Position numbers and translations under genes: made by a program. Below the pieces are notes generated by a model that saw only the letters and a list, made by a program, of their open reading frames with translations, was not told the origin of the DNA and did no database searches. Shown here one piece after another: positions 1 to 3,977 of a stretch of 6,613 nt of DNA. This DNA is from DASWIG01 sp965371445 (GTDB lineage: Bacteria > Acidobacteriota > Thermoanaerobaculia > Multivoradales > J023): the NCBI GenBank assembly GCA_965371445.1, contig CBDUYN010000306.1:1-6613 (forward strand), read 5' to 3'. Numbering within the stretch: the first letter of the stretch is position 1; every line of letters begins with the position of its first letter.

Positions 1-71
1 GCCGGTTTCATCGCGGCTCAAGAGATGTCGAAACTCTCAGGATTCTGGCGACATCCCGGTCCTTCCGCCGC

Positions 72-115
72 AATGCCGGGAAGGGGCGCAGAGAATGCCG
101 GGAAGGGGGCGGGGT
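72..115. repeat. Two-unit 22-bp G-rich tandem repeat
   Basis: The 15-base core AATGCCGGGAAGGGG occurs at 72-86 and again at 94-108, exactly 22 bases apart. The last third of each unit diverges (CGCAGAG against GCGGGGT). Two units only, so it is not a CRISPR array. The G-rich plus strand (C-rich on the other) resembles in style the 22/23-bp repeat at 3536-3581, but the sequences differ. Confidence 0.75.
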
Positions 116-155
116 GCTTAGGATTCTGCGCAAGGGAGAGACGGACCCGACCCCA

Positions 156-174
156 CCAGGCGGCCGCCACCTGG
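156..174. terminator. Possible hairpin 3' of the 238-678 gene
   Basis: CCAGG (156-160) pairs with CCTGG (170-174), and after one C/A mismatch GG (162-163) pairs with CC (167-168), leaving a three-base loop. The structure starts 64 bases beyond the stop codon of the minus-strand gene, a position that suits a transcript end. No T-run follows on the minus strand, so it lacks the second half of an intrinsic terminator. It could equally be chance in GC-rich DNA. Confidence 0.2.
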
Positions 175-237
175 GTTCCGGCGCGCCGGGCGATGAGGAT
201 CGACTCGCTGGAAGCGCACGAGTAGCGCAACACGCTC

Positions 238-678
238 CTATACCTCTGGGAGAGCGTCTCCGAGCTGATCTCTGGCGGCCTCCCGCGACAGAGCCCGTCC
301 GGCTTCCGCCATTTCCTTCGGCAGCCACTCCCGAAACGGCGTCTCCCGCACCTCGTGTCGGCCTTTCTCGGTATGGACCTCGCGGATCGCCGCGATGCGA
401 TGTGGCTCGATCTCCACGGCGAGCCGCGCCAGGGCCGGCCAGAGGCGGCGGTGCACGTACGTGACCTTGCCGTTCACCAGGCGGCAGACCAGAACTTCGG
501 CCGACGCCCGGACCGCGCGTCTCAGAAGGAAGATTTCCTCACCCTTGGGATGACCCCACCAGCTACCCCGGAGCTCCTCGCCCGCGACCGTCGCGGCGAG
601 GCTGGGGACCGGTCCGCGCGCCGATTCGAGGACCACGCCGTGGCTCGCAACAAAAGTGATGGCTTCTTCCGGAGTCAT
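238..678 (-). CDS. Conserved-looking hypothetical protein, 146 aa
   Basis: I do not recognise a named domain. The protein starts MTPEEAITFV, ends DALPEV with a TAG stop, and has no signal peptide or membrane segment, so it is probably cytoplasmic. It looks genuinely coding: mixed composition with an RGSWWGHP motif at residues 37-44, a hydrophobic strand-like EVLVCRLV at 61-68, VTYVHRRLWPALARL at 72-86, and a charged, helical C-terminal third (Glu, Arg, Lys). The Trp-Trp-Gly-His cluster is the most distinctive part, and I have the impression of similar uncharacterised proteins in soil bacteria, but this is from memory. No strong Shine-Dalgarno precedes the ATG at 676-678. It lies 49 bases beyond the stop of the broken ASPIC fragment on the same strand and appears intact, unlike that neighbour. 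Function unknown. Confidence 0.75.
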   Translation of the reverse strand: MTPEEAITFVASHGVVLESARGPVPSLAATVAGEELRGSWWGHPKGEEIFLLRRAVRASAEVLVCRLVNGKVTYVHRRLWPALARLAVEIEPHRIAAIREVHTEKGRHEVRETPFREWLPKEMAEAGRALSREAARDQLGDALPEV

Positions 679-727
679 GGCAGTCGATCGCCGCTTCCGC
701 CCTCAGGATCGTACCAGCGGATCGATC

Positions 728-1165
728 TCAACGCACGGCGGTGTGGAAGGCGAAGGTCTCGCCGTCCCAGGTGTAGAGGAAGGGACAGGAGCCTTTGAGC
801 ACCTGCTCCTCGACCAGGGTGCGGTCGCCGGCCACCCGCCGCCAGGTCTGCGGCAGGCCGTTGGTCCACACCACCCGGATCACCTCCGCTTCGCGCTCGG
901 CGCCGAGGCCGAGGTGGTTGACGCCGCCGTTGCCGAGGATCGCCTGGTACGAGCCGGCGACGCGCGCTTCGATCCTGGCGTAGAGGCCCTGGGTGTTGTT
1001 CTTGGCGTTGTTGTCGTTCTTGCCGCGCAGGGTCAGACGCAGCCAGTGGTTGCGGTTGCCGCCGTCGTTGCGCCAGAAGAGAGCGCCCTTCTCGCCGAGC
1101 GCCAAGAGGTCCAGGTCGCCGGCTTCCAGGGTGCGGATGGCGGCACTTGCGACTCGGCTGGCACC
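728..1165 (-). pseudogene. ASPIC/UnbV (CRTAC1-like) protein, C-terminal fragment
   Basis: The frame opens after a TGA at 1166-1168 and runs to TGA at 728-730. From about 1150 it reads like the end of an FG-GAP/ASPIC-UnbV protein: AGDLDLLALGEKGALFWRND is a last propeller blade with the Asp-rich DLDLL pattern, followed by the ASPIC/UnbV domain with GVNHLGLG (about 902-925) and VVWTNGLPQ (about 848-873), and then KGSCPFLYTWDGETFAF. Intact family members are secreted proteins of several hundred residues, starting with a signal peptide and propeller repeats and continuing beyond FAF. Here both are missing: the 5' side runs into GH3 sequence in another frame, and the 3' side stops four residues after FAFH. 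No plausible start codon or ribosome site precedes it. I read it as a remnant, unlikely to make a functional protein. The domain identity is well supported; the cause (deletion, recombination or assembly error) is not known. Confidence 0.8.
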
Positions 1166-1179
1166 TCACTGGAGGAGCC

Positions 1180-2447
1180 GACCGGGTTGTCCCGGTACTC
1201 GCGCTCGCCGATCGGCGTCCGGTAGTAGGTCGACGGAATCTGGCCGGTGTTGCGCGGGATCGAGACCGTGAGCTTGCCACCCGGGTTGAGGTCGCCGAAG
1301 ATCGCCTCGGCCACCGCCGTACCGGTCTCCTGACCGAGGAACCAGCCGGCGAGGATCGCGGGGATGTTCTCCGCCACCCAGGGGATGGCCAGAGGCCGGC
1401 TCTGGAGCAGCATCGCCACCACCGGGGTGCCCGTCGCATGCACCGCCTGGGCGAGCTCCCGCTGACGGCCCGGCAAGTCGATGGTGTCGGAGTCCTGATT
1501 CTCCTTGCCCGTGAGCTCGTTGCCGCCGATCGCCAGGATGACCACGTCCGCACTTCGCGCCACACGGGTGGCGGTGGGGAAGTCGGGTGATCCTGCCAGT
1601 CGTAGATCGGCGTGCCGTCGTCGAAGAGGCCCAGGGCGAGCTTGGAGCGCAGCACGTTGCGGGCCGCCCGGTCCACCAGCTCCTCGGGCACCACGCCGGC
1701 TTGGAGCCCCTCCATGAGGTGCCGCCCGTAGTGCCGCCGGTCCCACTCCCACTCGATCTGGAGCTCCTGGTCGACGCCCGCGTCGAGAGCGAGCCGCGCC
1801 GCGTCGGCGCGGGTCGGAGCGACGAGCTTCAGCTCGTGCAGGCGCCGGATGTCGCTGTTGTCGCTGATGACGTGGCCCGCAAATCCCCACTCGCCGCGGA
1901 GGACCTCCTGAAGCAGGTAGGTGTTCGAGTGCATCGGCACGCCGTTCACGGCGTGGTGCGCCGGCATCAGGCTGCCGACCCGGGCCTCCTGGACCGCGGC
2001 TCGGAACGGCGGCAGGAAGACTTCGCGCAAACGCCTCTCCGACACGTCCATGTCGCCGGCGTTCAACCCTGCGGGGGGCTGGCCGTCGGCGACGAAGTGC
2101 TTGGGCGAGGCGATGATGCGATCCGGGCCGTAGCGCTCGTCGCCGAGACCCTGCAGGCCGGAGATGTAGGCCACGCCGATCCGCGTCACGAGATAGGGAT
2201 CCTCGCCGTAGCACTCCTCCGAGCGGCCCCAACGCGGATCGATCAACACACCGAGCATCGGTGAGTAGACCTGGTGGACTCCGAGCGCTCTCGCCTCGCG
2301 GGCCACCAGGACACCCATCCTCTCGATGAGCTCCGGATCCCAGGTACTGCCCATCGCCAGAGGGCTCGGGAAGCTGGTGGCATGCTTCAGGGTCACGCCG
2401 TGCAAGGCCTCCGCCGACTTCAGATGGGGGATTCCGAGGCGCCGATG
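1180..2447 (-). pseudogene. Glycoside hydrolase family 3 (beta-glucosidase-like), decayed
   Basis: Intact GH3 enzymes hydrolyse beta-linked glucosides or xylosides using an (alpha/beta)8 domain and a following alpha/beta sandwich domain. Reading the minus strand from about 2447: RLGIPHLKSAEALHGV, TWDPELIERMG, DPRWGRSEECYGEDPYLV, SPKHFVADGQ, then GHVISDNSDIRRLHE, where the Asp of ISD sits at the family's nucleophile position, and ALDAGVDQEL. This frame is convincing down to LALGLFDDGTPIYDWQDHP at about 1584. The similarity then continues in a different frame with RVARSADVVILAIGGNE, DTIDLPGRQRELAQAV and IFGDLNPGGKLTVSIPRN, ending near REYRDNP (about 1183-1200). The roughly 150 residues that usually join the two parts, including the KN..LLPL segment and the start of the second domain, are absent at the join. 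The N-terminal part of domain 1 and the C-terminal fibronectin-like domain are also missing. No frame can give a whole enzyme, so this is a pseudogene or a mis-assembled locus. Confidence 0.85.
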
Positions 2448-2720
2448 TTCATCCGACGCTTCCTGCTGGGAGGCTTCTTCTTCACGACGAAGCCGTACGT
2501 CGCCGGGATGACGTCAGGCCCCGGCTACTACCCGACTTCGATCGTGCCGAACGACCACAAGCTCCACTACGACACGATCTACGCCACGAGAAGCACACCT
2601 ACGTGGCCGTTCCCGGCTGGGGCGAGCGCGGCGTCGAGCTCGGGCCGGGCCAGATCGTCTCGTTCACCCGCGAAGGATTCCGCTACCTGGCCCGAGCCCA
2701 GGAGACCGAGTGGCACGTGG
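2445..2720 (+). pseudogene. Unrecognised coding remnant with a frameshift
   Basis: Two adjacent plus-strand segments look coding because their codons end mostly in G or C and their composition is protein-like. The first runs from about 2445 (MFIRRFLLGGFFFTTKPY, then GPGYYPTSIVPNDHKLHYD) to TIYAT near 2590. The second, in another frame, runs from about 2588 (EKHTYVAVPGWGERGVELG, then GQIVSFTREGFRYLARAQ) to EWHVV near 2720. Inserting one base near 2587-2590 would join them into a continuous sequence. I cannot name the family. There is no convincing start: the ATG at 2445 overlaps the end of GH3 similarity on the other strand. There is no stop before the toxin promoter. It reads as the middle of a gene cut at both ends. 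An alternative is non-coding DNA with a chance codon bias, which I consider less likely over about 90 codons. Confidence 0.45.
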
Positions 2721-2721
2721 T

Positions 2722-2752
2722 TAGCACTTGCCGGCCACCGCTCGTCGTGCTA
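2722..2752. promoter_or_regulatory. Inverted repeat around the toxin promoter (candidate operator)
   Basis: TAGCAC at 2722-2727 and its reverse complement GTGCTA at 2747-2752 are separated by 19 bases and bracket the candidate -35 to -10 region just upstream of the toxin gene. Type II antitoxins usually repress their own operon by binding a palindrome that overlaps the promoter, so the placement fits. The arms are only 6 bases, and the hexamer also occurs elsewhere in the window (2209, 3133, 3591), so the arm sequence alone is weak evidence. Confidence 0.4.
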
Positions 2753-2756
2753 GGCT
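2728..2756 (+). promoter_or_regulatory. Candidate promoter of the toxin-antitoxin operon
   Basis: TTGCCG at 2728-2733 (four of six matches to TTGACA) and TAGGCT at 2751-2756 (three of six to TATAAT) are separated by the standard 17 bases. A start of transcription about 7 bases after the -10 would fall near 2763, only about 4 bases before the toxin ATG at 2767. That implies a leaderless or nearly leaderless toxin message and agrees with the lack of any Shine-Dalgarno there. The -10 match is modest, so this is a prediction. Confidence 0.4.
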
Positions 2757-2766
2757 TGTTGTCATC

Positions 2767-3117
2767 ATGGAGAACCGCCAAGACAAGTCGATCTACTGGG
2801 TCGGGTCCTCCAGGCAAGATGTCCGGCGTTTCCCAGAGGAGGCCCGCCGCAAAGCTGGGTTCGAGCTCAGAGCTGTACAGCGCGGCGAGAAACCAGGAGA
2901 CTTCAAGCCGATGCCCGATGTCGGCAAAGGCGTTGAAGAGATCCGGATCCACACAAAGGAAGCTCATCGGATCTTCTATGTCGCCAGGTTCGAAGACGTG
3001 GTGTATGTACTCCATGCCTTCCAAAAGAAGACTCAAAAGGCGTCAAAGAAAGACCTTGATCGGGGTCGGCAGCGCTACAAGGAGATGATTCTCCACAGAG
3101 AAGCGCAGAAGGGGTGA
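2767..3117 (+). CDS. higB: HigB-type toxin, RelE superfamily (phage-derived Gp49-like)
   Basis: A 116-residue basic protein of the Gp49-like/HigB branch of the RelE/ParE fold. Characterised relatives are ribosome-dependent mRNA endonucleases that stop translation when their antitoxin is lost. The family pattern is clear: IYWVGSSRQDVRRFPEEARR (residues 9-28), GFELRAVQRGE (31-41), KPMPDVGKGVEEIRI (47-61), HRIFYVARFEDVVYVLHAFQ (67-86), KKTQK (87-91) and a C-terminal KKDLDRGRQRYKEM helix. Basic residues of the EIRI and HRIFY strands and the VLHAFQKKTQK segment correspond to the conserved active face. Length is normal and I see no frameshift. I chose ATG 2767 rather than the TTG at 2728, because that TTG is part of the predicted -35 box and its 13 extra residues do not resemble the family. 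The gene has no visible ribosome site. The antitoxin begins 4 bases after its TGA stop. The symbol reflects family and toxin-first order, not demonstrated orthology. Confidence 0.88.
   Translation: MENRQDKSIYWVGSSRQDVRRFPEEARRKAGFELRAVQRGEKPGDFKPMPDVGKGVEEIRIHTKEAHRIFYVARFEDVVYVLHAFQKKTQKASKKDLDRGRQRYKEMILHREAQKG
3109..3114 (+). promoter_or_regulatory. Ribosome binding site of the antitoxin
   Basis: AAGGGG lies 7 bases before ATG 3122, a good spacing for a Shine-Dalgarno site, and sits over the last codons of the toxin. The antitoxin therefore has its own initiation site, whereas the toxin has none visible. This bias would favour excess antitoxin from a shared message, as expected for a type II pair. 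Confidence 0.6.
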
Positions 3118-3121
3118 CAAG

Positions 3122-3427
3122 ATGGACGAAGGTAGCACTACCGAAGTCACACGTGGCAGTGACAACGTTTTTGAAGATCTCGGTTTCGCCACCGACGAGG
3201 CGGCAAGCCTGGCGGTTCGCGCGAATCTGATTCTGGATCTGAAGAAATGGATCCAGGGACGGGACTGGACACAGGCAGAGGCAGCCATCTTCTTCGACGA
3301 GCCGGAGACGAAGATCAAGAGCCTCGTAGAAGGAGACATCGACCTCTTCAGCGTTGACACCTTGATCACCATGCTGGCTAAAGCAGGCATGCGCGTCAAG
3401 GTCGAAGTCCTGCCCGCCGCCGCGTAG
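3122..3427 (+). CDS. higA: HigA-type antitoxin, XRE-like helix-turn-helix protein
   Basis: A 101-residue protein matching the small XRE-family antitoxins that follow Gp49-like toxins. It should bind and neutralise the toxin and repress the operon as a dimer. The N-terminus (residues 1-20) is polar, then GFATDEAASLAVRANLILDL (21-40) is the conserved helical entry, DWTQAEAAIFF (48-58) the first part of the helix-turn-helix, PETKIKSLVEGDIDLFS (61-77) the recognition-helix region, and VDTLITMLAKAGMRVKVEV (78-96) the dimerisation helix and final strand. The stop is TAG at 3425-3427. The start is fixed by the AAGGGG site 7 bases upstream. One oddity: relatives I recall have a basic segment like QPR-S-L-RG at the recognition helix, while this one has EPETKIKSLVEGD, which is acidic. 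Binding to DNA may therefore be altered. Length and remaining pattern are normal, and toxin and antitoxin form a tight two-gene operon. Confidence 0.87.
   Translation: MDEGSTTEVTRGSDNVFEDLGFATDEAASLAVRANLILDLKKWIQGRDWTQAEAAIFFDEPETKIKSLVEGDIDLFSVDTLITMLAKAGMRVKVEVLPAAA
3131..3142. repeat. Palindrome GGTAG-CA-CTACC at the start of the antitoxin gene
   Basis: A perfect 5-bp inverted repeat with a two-base centre lies over codons 4-7 of the antitoxin. It contains TAGCAC, the same hexamer as the left arm of the inverted repeat at the operon promoter. It could be a second protein-binding site or a small mRNA hairpin just inside the gene; chance is also possible. Confidence 0.5.
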
Positions 3428-3535
3428 CGGCACCACACTCTGTCAACTTGCTTAAGAGGGGCTCCTCGGGGGGGCGGCCGCGGCACTCCGCGTCCTCGAA
3501 GTGATGCGAGGCTACCTTCCGGGGAAGACGTCTCT

Positions 3536-3580
3536 GGAGACGGGTGCAAGGGCAAGGGGAGACGGGTGGCAAGGGCAAGG
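3536..3580. repeat. Two-unit 22/23-bp tandem repeat
   Basis: Each unit is GGAGACGGGT followed by GCAAGGGCAAGG, with one extra G between the parts in unit 2. Unit 1 covers 3536-3557 and unit 2 covers 3558-3580. GGAGACGGGT recurs alone at 3679-3688. Within each unit, CAAGGG is itself doubled. The purine-rich strand is the plus strand. Confidence 0.85.
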
Positions 3581-3654
3581 GACACTTTCGGTGCTACGAG
3601 GCAAGGCCGTGTGGATTTGGCACGAAGGGTTGGACGAGCCACACCTTGCCCTTG
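3570..3654. repeat. 11-bp inverted repeat of the tandem-repeat core
   Basis: CAAGGGCAAGG at 3570-3580 (and at 3547-3557) has its exact reverse complement CCTTGCCCTTG at 3644-3654. In RNA, either forward copy could pair with the inverted one, giving two alternative long-range stems with loops of about 63 or 86 bases. Confidence 0.7.
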
Positions 3655-3691
3655 TCTGCGATGCAAAGGCAGAGATGCGGAGACGGGTCAA

Positions 3692-3697
3692 TATAAA
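3692..3697 (+). promoter_or_regulatory. AT-rich -10-like element upstream of the permease
   Basis: TATAAA matches five of six bases of the TATAAT consensus and stands out in this GC-rich region. No recognisable -35 box lies 16-18 bases upstream. If used, it would give the permease a leader of about 275 bases containing the three hairpins at 3737-3821. Confidence 0.25.
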
Positions 3698-3736
3698 TCG
3701 GCCGTGAGATTGGGACTCAGTCCGCTCGGGTACGAT

Positions 3737-3821
3737 TTTTCAGCCCGTGAAAAGAGAGGGGGTCCACCCTTGCGGGAGGTGTCGGAGATCGGCCCACTCC
3801 GACCGCGCCGCCACAGCGCGG
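3737..3821. repeat. Cluster of three inverted repeats in the permease leader
   Basis: TTTTCA (3737-3742) / TGAAAA (3748-3753) with a 5-base loop; GTCGGAG (3781-3787) / CTCCGAC (3797-3803) with a 9-base loop; and CCGCGC (3803-3808) / GCGCGG (3816-3821) with a 7-base loop. All arms are exact complements. None is followed by a T-run, so they are not obvious terminators. They could be leader hairpins, protein sites, or chance in GC-rich sequence. Confidence 0.5.
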
Positions 3822-3965
3822 CGGCGAGCCCCAGCAGGGCAACGGCCGCCAACACCCCCCCTTTTGAGGTGCCACCCACCTCCGAAGGCGCTACGGGAGG
3901 AAACCACCGCTTCTCCTCTTCGTATGAGACTCAGGGCGAAGAATTCGTCCCGGACCGACAACTTC

Positions 3966-3970
3966 GGAGA
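3966..3970 (+). promoter_or_regulatory. Ribosome binding site that fixes the permease start
   Basis: GGAGA lies 7 bases before ATG 3978. The reading frame is open for another 77 codons upstream, so this site is what decides the start, together with the family-like N-terminus MVETLRQDVRYALRTF that begins at this ATG. Confidence 0.7.
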
Positions 3971-3977
3971 AGACACC

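Larger units (their letters stand above)
1..237. other. Gene-poor region with a G-rich 22-bp repeat and inverted repeats
   Basis: No reading frame here has a convincing protein; the short open frames on both strands are low-complexity Arg/Ala/Pro translations of GC-rich DNA. Visible structure: a direct repeat, AATGCCGGGAAGGGG at 72-86 and 94-108 (period 22); AGGATTCTG at 39-47 and 120-128; a 7-bp inverted repeat GATGTCG (24-30) / CGACATC (49-55); and a compact hairpin at 156-174. It lies downstream of the minus-strand gene ending at 238, so it is probably that gene's 3' flank. No T-run follows the hairpin on either strand. Confidence 0.5.
3428..3977. other. 550-base gene-poor leader upstream of the permease
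   Basis: No gene is supported here. The stretch holds a 22/23-bp tandem repeat (3536-3580), an inverted copy of its core (3644-3654), a third copy of its first ten bases (3679-3688), an AT-rich TATAAA element (3692-3697), and inverted repeats at 3737-3753, 3781-3803 and 3803-3821. On the minus strand an 80-codon open stretch (3688-3930) encodes a hydrophobic segment followed by arginines but has no start or ribosome site. On the plus strand the permease frame is open upstream to 3747, but that part reads as low-complexity Arg/Pro/Ala and is not taken as coding. Neither a PadR-type regulator nor an ATPase gene, frequent companions of such permeases, is present. Confidence 0.6.

Noticed and set aside
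675..678. ATGA overlap suggesting translational coupling into the 146-residue gene
   Set aside because: The upstream frame that ends in this TGA is not the coding frame there; the ASPIC fragment stops at 728-730. The overlap is coincidental.
1587..2264. 225-codon plus-strand frame opposite the GH3 remnant
   Set aside because: It is the complement of recognisable GH3 sequence and has no domain of its own.
675..2405. A single 576-residue minus-strand protein
   Set aside because: Only the part above about 1584 matches GH3. Below that the frame becomes Arg/Ser/Pro-rich, while GH3 and ASPIC similarity continue in other frames, so the long frame is partly accidental.
2728..2766. Upstream TTG start adding 13 residues to the toxin
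   Set aside because: The TTG is part of the predicted -35 box, and the added residues do not resemble the toxin family.
2715..3480. Integron cassette attC site around the toxin-antitoxin operon
   Set aside because: GTTAGCA at 2720 does not fit the GTTRRRY core, and no matching inverse core or folded attC structure is visible at either side.
3536..3688. CRISPR-like array
   Set aside because: There are only two tandem units with no unique spacers between them and a third half-copy at irregular distance; no cas gene is present.
3747..3977. 77-codon N-terminal extension of the permease reading frame
   Set aside because: The extension is low-complexity Arg/Pro/Ala sequence without family similarity. 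ATG 3978 has GGAGA at 7 bases and begins exactly where the family N-terminus begins.
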